From the NCBI GenBank assembly GCA_001797815.1, contig MGQK01000042.1, positions 1 to 5,831 on the forward strand: DNA of 5,831 nucleotides. Reading direction: 5' to 3'. Of this stretch, positions 1 through 5,831 are shown one piece after another; positions within the stretch are counted from its first letter, which is position 1; every line of letters begins with the position of its first letter. The notes beneath the pieces are model-generated. The model was not told the origin of the DNA. It saw nothing but the letters and a program-made list of their open reading frames with translations, and did not search any database. The stretch comes from Deltaproteobacteria bacterium RBG_13_61_14 (GTDB taxonomy: Bacteria > RBG-13-61-14). The position numbers and the translations under genes are program-made.

Positions 1-712
1 GCATGTCTTTGAGGCTGGTGGAGACGGCGAGGATGGCCATGATCTCGGAGCTGACCGTGATCTGGAAGCCGGAGCGCATCATGAAGCCGTCCATCTTGCC
101 GCCCAGCCCGATCATGATGTCGCGCAGCGCCTGGGCGCAGAAGTCCAAGGCCCACTTCATCTCGATGGCGCGCGCGTCAATGTCCAATCTTTTCAGTTTC
201 GATTCTTTCAGGCGGGCGTTGTCGTAGTTGTATTCGTGCTGCATGCGGGAGGTCAGGGCCACCATGGCAAGGTTGTGGGCGTTGGTGACGCGGTCAATGT
301 CGCCGGTCAGGCCCAGGGAGAAGGCGGTGAGGGGGATGCACTGGGAGATCCCGCCGCCGGCGGCGCTGCCCTTGATGTTAAAGGTAGGGCCGCCCGAGGG
401 CTGACGGATGGCGCCGGTGACCCGGACCTTGCGCTTGCCCAGACCCTCGACCAGGCCCATGGCGGAGGTGGTTTTGCCTTCGCCCAGGGGGGTGGGGGTG
501 ATGGCGGTCACGTTCACATATTTAGCGTTGGGCTGGTTTTTCAACCGCTTCAACACCGACATGAAATCCACCTTGGCCACGTAATGACCCATGGGGATCA
601 ACTCGTCACCCTTGAGTCCCAACTCGTCCCCGAGCTGGGTCGCTTTCTTCATCCACGCTTCGGCCGCTTCGGAAATCTGCCAGTCGGCCATCTTGGTCGG
701 ATCCAGTTTCAT
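1..712 (-). CDS. fhs: Formate--tetrahydrofolate ligase, N-terminal part (runs off left edge)
   Basis: Cytoplasmic enzyme that joins formate to tetrahydrofolate using ATP, giving 10-formyl-THF for C1 metabolism or the methyl branch of the Wood-Ljungdahl pathway. The window holds the first 237 residues; the family is usually about 555-600, so the C-terminal half lies outside. Seen directly: the P-loop [10 protein letters not shown] at residues 72-81, the glycine-rich substrate region [15 protein letters not shown] at 107-121, [13 protein letters not shown] at 136-148 and IGLGGKMDG at 201-209. An extra segment (about 150-180, HEYNYDN to LKRLDID) and the GAIRQPSGG variant match the longer form I associate with Desulfobacterota. 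The start is ATG at 712, since AAGGAGG lies five bases upstream. An AT-rich region with a promoter candidate precedes it, separating it from the GH2 gene upstream. Identity is very secure; the pathway role is inferred. Confidence 0.96.
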   Translation of the reverse strand, partial: MKLDPTKMADWQISEAAEAWMKKATQLGDELGLKGDELIPMGHYVAKVDFMSVLKRLKNQPNAKYVNVTAITPTPLGEGKTTSAMGLVEGLGKRKVRVTGAIRQPSGGPTFNIKGSAAGGGISQCIPLTAFSLGLTGDIDRVTNAHNLAMVALTSRMQHEYNYDNARLKESKLKRLDIDARAIEMKWALDFCAQALRDIMIGLGGKMDGFMMRSGFQITVSSEIMAILAVSTSLKDM

Positions 713-717
713 CGTTA

Positions 718-724
718 CCTCCTT
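718..724 (-). promoter_or_regulatory. Ribosome binding site of fhs
   Basis: AAGGAGG on the minus strand, five bases before the ATG at 712. It is a near-perfect Shine-Dalgarno sequence, much stronger than those of the other genes here, and it fixes the fhs start. Confidence 0.9.
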
Positions 725-857
725 AACTCACTCACGTTGGAAGAGAACTTCGGATAGATGTTGATCTCAGGTTCTTCAGAACTCTCCCTTGCCTATATTT
801 TTATCACCTCGCTGAGGATTCCCCAGGAGGCCGGAACTACGGGGTTAAGGATGGAAA

Positions 858-887
858 ACTATAGCACAACTTTTTTAGAGAAAACAA
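858..887 (-). promoter_or_regulatory. Sigma-70-type promoter candidate for fhs
   Basis: On the minus strand a -35-like TTGTTT (887-882) is followed after 18 bases by a -10-like TATAGT (863-858). A-rich and T-rich runs lie upstream (about 888-945) and could act as an UP element. Transcription would start near 850, giving a leader of about 140 bases before fhs. The match is good but not perfect and the area is AT-rich, so chance hexamers are possible. Confidence 0.5.
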
Positions 888-1019
888 GATTTTTTTAAAA
901 GTTGGTCTAATAATTATTTTAATCCAATTTTAATCCGGATCTTGACTTAGCCCGGAAAAGGGAAGGGCTGAGCTTGCTCCTGAGCAGCCGTCTTTATCCA
1001 GATCCAGAGAAGAAAACAG

Positions 1020-3401
1020 CTATTTTTTCGAGTCGGGCAGGGGCACAGCGGGCTCGGTCGAGGGCACGGTGGTGATCACCAGCCGTGCCGGGGCGATGCC
1101 GCCGGCTACGGCTGTAATTTCAATGGCACCGGGTTGCAGCCCGGCCTGGAGGTAAACCGCGGCGAGGCCGTTTTCCAGGACCAGGGGCTGGTCGCCGATC
1201 AGTCGGCCTTTGCCCTTGGCGCTGAGTTCGATCATGCGCTTCCTTTCCGGCACCAGGGTGCCGTTGCGGTCCCGCACGGAAACGACCACCCGGGTGAGGT
1301 CGGCACCGTCGGCCACCAACTCGGAATAATCGGGCTCCAACTGGATAATCGCCGGCTCACCCGGCGTCCGGACCACGTCCTCCGCGACCTTGGCCTCGCC
1401 CTGAAAACATTCCGCGCGCAATTCGCCCGCTTCCCAGGGCAAGGCCGAGAAGGTGAAGGGAGGATGAGCCAGTCCCTCGGCGGGATAAAGTTTTTTCCGG
1501 TTCTCCGCTCCCCGGGCAAAGATCAGCCTGGCGGCGCGGCCGGCCGGGCCGTTCGGCGGCGGCAGGCGGTAGGACGAATCCGGGCCCTGGCGGGCGAGGC
1601 TCTTGCCGTTGAGCGTGAGTTCCACCTCGCTGCAATTGCCGAACACGGTCACCTCGGGCGGCGATGCTTTGGTCCAGCGGTTGGCGATGTAAACAAAAGG
1701 CTCCTGGTCCTGCTGGCTGCGGTAGAAGAAATACAACGGCCGTGGGATCCGGTGGAGGTTGACCAGGCCCATGTCCCGGATATGATCCTGGCAGTCCAGG
1801 CAGGCATACCAGGGCATAAAGGTATTGTTGTCCTGAAATTCCCAGGAGGCGGTGCCGGCCACCCAGGGCTTTTCTCCGGCCAGGTTGAGGATATGCAGAT
1901 ACCAGCCGACGCTTCGGAGCAGCTCTTTCTCGGTGGGCTTGGGTGGGAGGACGTAGCTCAGGGAACCATATTCAGTAACGAGGAAGGGTTTGGGTTCTTC
2001 GCGCGGAAGGATGGAACCGGAATAGTCGTTGACCGCAATCACGTCCTCGAAGTATTCGCCGTGGGTCAGGAAGGTGCGGGCGCCGGTGGTGGGCCGGGTG
2101 GAATCCAGCTCCTTGGCTACCCGGTTCAGGCGAGTGTGAAATTCGAGGTCGTTGGGCGACTCGTTGACGCGCACGCCCCAGAGGATGACGCTGGGATGGT
2201 TCCAGTCGCGGCGGATCATGTCGCGGAGCATGGTCTCGGCCAGGTCTTTCCAGGCCGTGTCGCCGAGATGATGCCAGCCGGGGAGTTCGGCGAAGAGTGT
2301 GATTCCGAGGCGGTCGCAGGCGTCGAGAAAGGCCGGATCTTGCGGATAGTGGGACAAGCGCACGAAGTTGGCGCCCGCAGCCTTGAGCATCCGGGCGTCA
2401 AAGACCTGGTAGCGGTTGGGCACGGCGTTGCCGAGATGCGGATACATCTGGTGGCGGTTGTGGCCGATCAGTTTCAGGTGTCGGCCGTTGAGGAAGAACC
2501 CCTGGTCGGGATCGAACGTGAAATAGCGGAAGCCATAGGCGGTGGAGATCGCGTCTTCGCCTTGGGCTTGCACGGTGGTGGTCACGGTGTAGAGGTAGGG
2601 TTCCACGGGTGACCAGAGGCGGAGCGGAGGCAAAGGCTCGCTGGTCTGCTCGACCAGATTTTCCGCCTGGGGCGCGAGTTCGCTTGGGGAGCTGACCGTG
2701 GCGAGGACCTTTCCGTTGGGGTCCCGGAGTTCGGTGATGACCAGGGCCGGGATTCTGCTGGAGGAAAAGTTTTGGATCCAGGTGCGGACCGCGAGCCGGG
2801 GCCGGCCCTCGGCCAGGCCGGGGTTCTCGATTTTGGTCAAGGCGATGAACTGGGGCGGCACCACTTCCAGGCGCAGGTCGCGGACCATGCCGCCGAACAG
2901 GGTGTAGTCCTGGATTCCGCCTTCGGGCGGCACCTCTTTGATCTCGCGGTTGTCCACTTTGACCGCGATCACGTTGTCCTGGCCGGAATTCAAGAGCTCC
3001 GTGATATCAAAGTCAAAAGGCGTGAACCCGCCCAGGTGATCGCCGAGATAGCGGCCGTTGACCCAGACGTCGGCGCGGGTCATCACCGCCTCGAAGCGCA
3101 CGAGCACGTGAGAGCCGGCCGGGAGAGCGGGCAAGGTGAAGTGCCGGCGGTAGCAGCCGAGGCCACGGTAAAAGGACTGGCGCCGCGGGAAGCGCATCGG
3201 CTCCAGCTTGAGCGTGTGGGGCAGGCCCACCTCTTCCCAGCCGGAATCATTGAACGCCGGCAATTCGAAGCCGGGGGTTTCGCCGATCTGGTAGCGCCAA
3301 AGGGTGTTGAAGTTGTAACTCTCCCGGGCGGCGGGGAAGCCGAATGGGGCGAGGAGAATGAGAGACACGAGAAAGCGAGAAAGAGCGCCGAACCTATTCA
3401 T
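1020..3401 (-). CDS. Secreted glycoside hydrolase family 2 protein (beta-galactosidase/glucuronidase-like)
   Basis: Exported retaining glycosidase, 793 residues. An N-terminal signal peptide (basic start, hydrophobic FLVSLILLAPFGF, possible cleavage after PAA near residue 26) sends it to the periplasm or outside. Domain order: sugar-binding jelly roll (about 30-182), immunoglobulin-like sandwich (184-294), TIM barrel (296-572), a DUF4982-like beta domain (about 580-670) and a bacterial Ig/invasin-like C-terminal domain (about 682-780). The acid/base is Glu414 in NHPSVILWGVRVNES; the nucleophile is Glu477 in PFLVTEYG. I see no clear glucuronidase NxK motif, so a beta-galactoside-type substrate is more likely, but specificity is not settled. 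ATG at 3401 is preferred over the TTG at 3410: GGAGG (3416-3412) sits ten bases before the ATG but almost touches the TTG, and the ATG overlaps the preceding stop as ATGA. No other carbohydrate gene is visible nearby. Confidence 0.93.
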   Translation of the reverse strand: MNRFGALSRFLVSLILLAPFGFPAARESYNFNTLWRYQIGETPGFELPAFNDSGWEEVGLPHTLKLEPMRFPRRQSFYRGLGCYRRHFTLPALPAGSHVLVRFEAVMTRADVWVNGRYLGDHLGGFTPFDFDITELLNSGQDNVIAVKVDNREIKEVPPEGGIQDYTLFGGMVRDLRLEVVPPQFIALTKIENPGLAEGRPRLAVRTWIQNFSSSRIPALVITELRDPNGKVLATVSSPSELAPQAENLVEQTSEPLPPLRLWSPVEPYLYTVTTTVQAQGEDAISTAYGFRYFTFDPDQGFFLNGRHLKLIGHNRHQMYPHLGNAVPNRYQVFDARMLKAAGANFVRLSHYPQDPAFLDACDRLGITLFAELPGWHHLGDTAWKDLAETMLRDMIRRDWNHPSVILWGVRVNESPNDLEFHTRLNRVAKELDSTRPTTGARTFLTHGEYFEDVIAVNDYSGSILPREEPKPFLVTEYGSLSYVLPPKPTEKELLRSVGWYLHILNLAGEKPWVAGTASWEFQDNNTFMPWYACLDCQDHIRDMGLVNLHRIPRPLYFFYRSQQDQEPFVYIANRWTKASPPEVTVFGNCSEVELTLNGKSLARQGPDSSYRLPPPNGPAGRAARLIFARGAENRKKLYPAEGLAHPPFTFSALPWEAGELRAECFQGEAKVAEDVVRTPGEPAIIQLEPDYSELVADGADLTRVVVSVRDRNGTLVPERKRMIELSAKGKGRLIGDQPLVLENGLAAVYLQAGLQPGAIEITAVAGGIAPARLVITTVPSTEPAVPLPDSKK

Positions 3402-3411
3402 GAGAACCAAT

Positions 3412-3416
3412 CCTCC
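3412..3416 (-). promoter_or_regulatory. Ribosome binding site of the GH2 gene
   Basis: GGAGG on the minus strand, ten bases before the ATG at 3401 and inside the end of the PIN reading frame. It is too close to serve the in-frame TTG at 3410, so it decides the start. With the ATGA overlap it suggests that translation of the upstream frame and of GH2 are linked. Confidence 0.65.
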
Positions 3417-3581
3417 ACTTGAAGACCGGGAACCTGACTGAAATGTCGAATATTTCCAGTGGCTAGAATTAGATGGTTCACCAAAGCAATCGAAGCGATC
3501 ATAAGGTCAGCCATCGCCAGTGGTCTTCCTAAGCGCTCTTGGTGCGAGCGGAGTTGGCCATACCGTTGTGCGGCCTTCAGG

Positions 3582-3711
3582 TTACTAATGGGAGCATGAT
3601 TGATTAAACAGCAAGGATCATCAGCACGAATGGTAGGGGCACGGCATGCCGTGCCCCTACCATCTGTGCCGGGGTTCCTCACTGTCCAATGAATAGCGCT
3701 CCCATTAGTAA
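3582..3711. repeat. 130-bp segment with 14-bp terminal inverted repeats (MITE-like)
   Basis: TTACTAATGGGAGC at 3582-3595 recurs as its exact reverse complement GCTCCCATTAGTAA at 3698-3711. The 102 bases between contain a separate strong palindrome but no transposase. The segment sits in the PIN frame exactly where the conserved middle of the domain is missing. I find no obvious target-site duplication in the flanks (left ...TTCAGG, right GAATAT...). It could be a miniature non-autonomous transposable element, or a nested pair of repeats left after deletion of a larger element. Confidence 0.6.
3630..3663. repeat. Perfect 34-bp palindrome (REP/MITE-type repeat)
   Basis: Two 17-base arms around a central GCATGC are exactly complementary with no spacer, with GGGGCACGG and CCGTGCCCC as core. 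After two imperfect positions the pairing resumes, so an imperfect hairpin spans 3624-3669 (GCAC with GTGC at the ends). Such GGGGC...GCCCC palindromes resemble dispersed intergenic repeats I recall from several GC-rich bacterial genomes; a genome-wide search was not possible. In the PIN frame it encodes residues 29-40. It has no U-run after it, so it is not a standard terminator, although the RNA would fold stably. Confidence 0.85.
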
Positions 3712-3744
3712 GAATATCTAGAAGCCTCCGGAGAGTCAAGCAAC

Positions 3745-5490
3745 TCATTGACTTCCGTAACTCTGCCCCACCCACTCCAACAATCTCCGGTTGAACTGGT
3801 CATAGTTGAGGTAGGTGGCGTCTTGCAGGGTCTGGTCCATGGTCTTGCCTTCGGCCAGGGCCTCCATCAATTGGCGGATCACGTAGCTTCCGTAGGTCTG
3901 CTCCAGGAACTCGAGGGCCAGCCGGCTTTCGGCGTAGGCCACCTTGGCCTGGGGTTCGGGCAGGCGGATAAAAGGCACTTCCAATTGCCGGAGCGGGATC
4001 AACTGGTCGGATCGGGCAAGGAGCCGGGCAAAGGCAAAGTATTCCTCGGTCGGCTCGCCTTCCAAGGTCTGGGCCAGGCCCTCGTGCAGCCAGGTGGGAG
4101 CCCGGCCGCGGGACCATTCATGGACCACGGCATGGGTGTATTCGTGGAAGATGATGCGCTGAAGCCGTTCGTCATCTTGTCGCAGTCCTTTGGCCGGGAT
4201 CCGGATCTTGCCGTCGTAGGCCGCGCCGGCCCAGGCCGGGACGCGGGTAATATCCTGGAACTGCCGGTCGGTATAGAGGATGGCGGTGATCGGGTTGGGC
4301 GGATAGTAATGGAGCTCGGCCCCGACGCGCAGGTAGGCTTCTTCGAGCAGGGTCATCACCAGCCAGCCGGCTTCGGCATTGGCATAGCCCTCGTATTTGA
4401 CCACAAAATGGCGGGTGTCCCCCGCCAGAAAATCTTTTTCCACCGTGTGCTCGCGTTCCAGCTTGTTCAGCCGGTCTTTCCAGGCGGCCTGGCTCGGGTC
4501 CAGGGCCAGGGCCATCCGTAAAAATTCCATGGCCTTCTTCAAATCGTTCTGGCGGTAATAGATATCGGAGATCAGGGCATACACGTCGGCCTGGTCGCCG
4601 CCGAGATCAAAGTAACGGTTGAGCCAGGCAAGGGCCGTCTCCAGGTCATCCTGCCGGAAATAGGTAAACCCCAGGCCCCGGAGCGCGCACAAGGCCTCGG
4701 GCTGGTAATGCATGGCTTCCTGGAAGAGGTCCTTGGCATTGTCAAAATCATTTTTCTTCCACGAGTCCCATCCCAGCGTGCAGTAGATCACCGCCAGGTT
4801 GTTCAGGGCTTGGGGCTGCTTGGGGTCGAGGAGCAGCGCTTGCTCCATGGTATGAATAGCCTCGATGTAGCGGCTCTGGTTGTATTGTTTCACCCCCTCC
4901 TGAAGCAAGCTCCGGATCTGGACTTGGGCGGGGTCTTCGGCGCTCTCCTTGAGCTTGGGCGGAGAGGCATCCACGGGTTTCAGTCCAGGGTCAGGCCGGG
5001 GCGAGGCGAAGGTGATCGGCTCGGGTTCCGACTCCGGGCGGGACGGTTGGCGGGAGACGAGAAAATAAGCCAAGCCGGCCAGCGCGCAGACCAGGAGGAG
5101 GACGAGGTAGCCGAGCGTAAAGCGGCGAGGAGGAGGCGGTGGCTCCATGAGCGGCAGTCCGGGTCGTGGAGCCAAGGGCCGGGTAGGGGAGACGGCCTTG
5201 AGAAGCACGGTGGCGCCCAAGAGCGACATCTCCTGGCGGATCTTTTCCGCGGCCGGCCGGGGCTGGTTGCGCAGGATCACCGCGGGCAGGTGCTGGAGCA
5301 ACAGGGAGATCGCCGGGGGCTCCAGGTGAGGCAGCAACTGCTGGAGATAGGCCTGGAGCGGGCCCGGCTCGACCTGGGTGGTCACCCGGGTGAGGAAGAC
5401 GTCCACAAACTCCGCGGGCGGGCCGGGAGGAAGGGAGGGGCAGACATGGGGAGAGGTCTTGATCTCCTGTCCGCAATAAGGGCACTTCAT
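3745..5490 (-). CDS. Membrane-anchored zinc-ribbon, TPR and HExxH metallopeptidase (peptidase MA-like) protein
   Basis: A 581-residue predicted inner-membrane protein. Order: a short zinc-ribbon-like start with Cys3, Cys6 and Cys17; a helical region (about 35-105) whose AEKIRQEMSLLGATVLLK resembles the ribosomal L7/L12 C-terminal fold; a proline-rich stretch; one transmembrane helix (125-146) preceded by RR, suggesting N-in/C-out; a charged proline-rich linker; about four TPR repeats (190-333); and a gluzincin-like peptidase domain (about 355-575). Zinc ligands are seen in HEYTH (449-453) and probably Glu470 in WLHEG. The catalytic part would face the periplasm, with TPRs binding a partner or substrate. 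ATG at 5490 is chosen because it begins the ribbon and overlaps the rodZ-like stop as ATGA; upstream in-frame sequence is the rodZ-like gene read in another frame. Only three of the four expected cysteines are present. The substrate is unknown. Confidence 0.85.
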   Translation of the reverse strand: MKCPYCGQEIKTSPHVCPSLPPGPPAEFVDVFLTRVTTQVEPGPLQAYLQQLLPHLEPPAISLLLQHLPAVILRNQPRPAAEKIRQEMSLLGATVLLKAVSPTRPLAPRPGLPLMEPPPPPRRFTLGYLVLLLVCALAGLAYFLVSRQPSRPESEPEPITFASPRPDPGLKPVDASPPKLKESAEDPAQVQIRSLLQEGVKQYNQSRYIEAIHTMEQALLLDPKQPQALNNLAVIYCTLGWDSWKKNDFDNAKDLFQEAMHYQPEALCALRGLGFTYFRQDDLETALAWLNRYFDLGGDQADVYALISDIYYRQNDLKKAMEFLRMALALDPSQAAWKDRLNKLEREHTVEKDFLAGDTRHFVVKYEGYANAEAGWLVMTLLEEAYLRVGAELHYYPPNPITAILYTDRQFQDITRVPAWAGAAYDGKIRIPAKGLRQDDERLQRIIFHEYTHAVVHEWSRGRAPTWLHEGLAQTLEGEPTEEYFAFARLLARSDQLIPLRQLEVPFIRLPEPQAKVAYAESRLALEFLEQTYGSYVIRQLMEALAEGKTMDQTLQDATYLNYDQFNRRLLEWVGQSYGSQ

Positions 5491-5831
5491 GGCTGAGCCG
5501 GCGCCGGGGCCGCCGAAGGCTCCGCCTCCGGTGGAGGGAAAGAGAGACGGACCGGCTGGCCTACCGGACCGAGCGGCGGCAGCCATTGGCCGTTGAACTG
5601 AACGCGCAAGCCGCCGGCATTGCCGACCAGGAGCTGGATACTCTGGTCCGCTTCCAGGTTCAGGGTGTCTCCTGCTTGCAGTTGCGCCTCCTGGGAGGGG
5701 CCGTGGTCCAAGGCATATTGGATCCAACAGAGATCGGTGGCCAAAAGGTGCAGGCGGAAGCCCGCGGGTTGGGACGGGGTTTCCGGGGCGGGCGGGGCGG
5801 GCGCCGGCTGGGTGGTCTCGCCCGGGAGCGG
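5487..5831 (-). CDS. RodZ-like protein, C-terminal part (runs off right edge)
   Basis: The last 114 residues of a larger protein whose start lies beyond 5831. A proline/alanine-rich linker (first 24 residues or so) leads into a beta-rich domain beginning FRLHLLATDLCWIQYALDHG and continuing through LQAGDTLNLEA, IQLLVGNAGGLRVQFNGQWLPPLG and VRLSF. This is the pattern of the periplasmic DUF4115 domain found at the C-terminus of RodZ-type helix-turn-helix membrane proteins, which link the MreB cytoskeleton to cell-wall synthesis. A short Pro/Ala tail (PEAEPSAAPAPAQP) follows. The N-terminal HTH and membrane helix are outside the window, so membership is inferred from this domain alone. Its TGA overlaps the ATG of the metallopeptidase gene, implying one operon and coupled translation. 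Confidence 0.8.
   Translation of the reverse strand, partial: PLPGETTQPAPAPPAPETPSQPAGFRLHLLATDLCWIQYALDHGPSQEAQLQAGDTLNLEADQSIQLLVGNAGGLRVQFNGQWLPPLGPVGQPVRLSFPPPEAEPSAAPAPAQP

Larger units (their letters stand above)
713..1019. other. Intergenic region between GH2 and fhs
   Basis: This 307-base gap holds no convincing gene. About 854-945 is strikingly AT-rich against the GC-rich surroundings and contains the promoter candidate. The part next to fhs (713-850) would be a leader RNA; it has a small hairpin (GTTCT/AGAAC, about 770-781 on the minus strand), but I do not recognise a tetrahydrofolate riboswitch. Near the GH2 stop there are short overlapping stems (949-953 with 965-969, and 975-978 with 983-986). 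None is followed by a U-run on the minus strand, so no strong intrinsic terminator is visible and read-through towards fhs cannot be excluded. Confidence 0.7.
3398..3748 (-). pseudogene. VapC-type PIN-domain toxin remnant, interrupted by a palindromic element
   Basis: A 116-residue open frame whose second half (residues 57-116) is the C-terminus of a VapC-like PIN ribonuclease: AAQRYGQLRSH, then GRPLAMADLMIAS with the conserved acidic Asp81, LILATGNIRHF, and the typical ending VPGLQVEDW. Intact VapC proteins have about 130-140 residues and four acidic residues. Here the middle of the fold, including the usual Glu, is missing. Residues 13-56 are encoded by a repeat-like segment, and only LLD at residues 9-11 hints at the normal N-terminal LLDTN motif. 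It is therefore probably inactive. No VapB antitoxin gene is visible. The frame begins at an ATG overlapping the peptidase stop and ends in an ATGA overlap with GH2. The DNA is less GC-rich than its neighbours, consistent with acquisition. A working short PIN variant is possible but unlikely. Confidence 0.75.

Noticed and set aside
236-757. Plus-strand open frame of 173 codons
   Set aside because: It lies opposite the strongly conserved fhs coding sequence and is glycine/histidine-rich in the way shadow frames often are.
713-850. Tetrahydrofolate riboswitch in the fhs leader
   Set aside because: A GGAGAG stretch is present, but I cannot find the paired helices and conserved junctions expected of that riboswitch class.
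949-989. Intrinsic terminator after GH2
   Set aside because: Short stems can be drawn, but they are weak, mutually exclusive and not followed by a U-run on the minus strand.
1134-2612. Long plus-strand open frame of 492 codons opposite the GH2 gene
   Set aside because: It is an antisense shadow in GC-rich DNA. Its translation shows no recognisable domain, while the opposite strand encodes a full GH2 enzyme with both catalytic residues.
3402-3410. TTG start at 3410 for the GH2 gene
   Set aside because: The Shine-Dalgarno GGAGG is almost adjacent to it, leaving no room for initiation; ATG at 3401 has workable spacing and overlaps the preceding stop.
3582-3711. CRISPR or insertion sequence with its own transposase
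   Set aside because: There is no array of direct repeats with spacers, and 130 bases cannot encode a transposase.
3748-4521. Plus-strand open frame of 257 codons, and another at 4708-5496
   Set aside because: Both lie opposite the TPR/metallopeptidase gene, whose motifs are clear. The plus-strand translations show no family features.
5491-5727. Upstream extension of the metallopeptidase to a start at 5727
   Set aside because: The extension is the rodZ-like gene read out of frame. The zinc-ribbon start MKCPYC and the ATGA overlap support 5490.

Overview
All genes supported here lie on the minus strand. In transcription order (high to low coordinates) they are: the 3' end of a rodZ-like gene (5831-5487), a membrane-anchored zinc-ribbon/TPR/metallopeptidase gene (5490-3745), a damaged vapC-type PIN toxin reading frame carrying a small palindromic element (3748-3398), a secreted glycoside hydrolase family 2 (GH2) enzyme (3401-1020), an AT-rich intergenic region with a promoter candidate (1019-713), and the 5' part of formate--tetrahydrofolate ligase (712 to the left edge). 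The long plus-strand open frames are antisense shadows of these genes.

The coding DNA is GC-rich. The ligase is the form with a GAIRQPSGG motif and an extra segment after the TGDI/AHNL block, which I associate with anaerobic Desulfobacterota such as sulfate reducers and syntrophs. With the RodZ-type protein this suggests a Gram-negative anaerobe with a C1/acetyl-CoA metabolism. The assignment is from memory of the families, not from a search.

The first four genes are tightly packed. Three consecutive junctions (rodZ/peptidase, peptidase/PIN frame, PIN frame/GH2) are four-base ATGA stop-start overlaps, so they may be co-transcribed and translationally coupled. RodZ-like protein and the peptidase form a plausible envelope module: a cytoplasmic zinc-binding end, one membrane helix, and a periplasmic TPR plus HExxH peptidase part. 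GH2 is exported and has both catalytic glutamates. The ligase has its own promoter candidate, a long leader and a strong ribosome binding site, so it is probably a separate transcription unit.

The most unusual stretch is 3398-3748. It is visibly less GC-rich, codes for a PIN-domain C-terminus, and is interrupted by a 130-bp segment bounded by perfect 14-bp inverted repeats, with a perfect 34-bp palindrome inside it. The reading frame nevertheless stays open from one ATGA junction to the next. I see no CRISPR array, tRNA, rRNA, transposase or clear new defence system.
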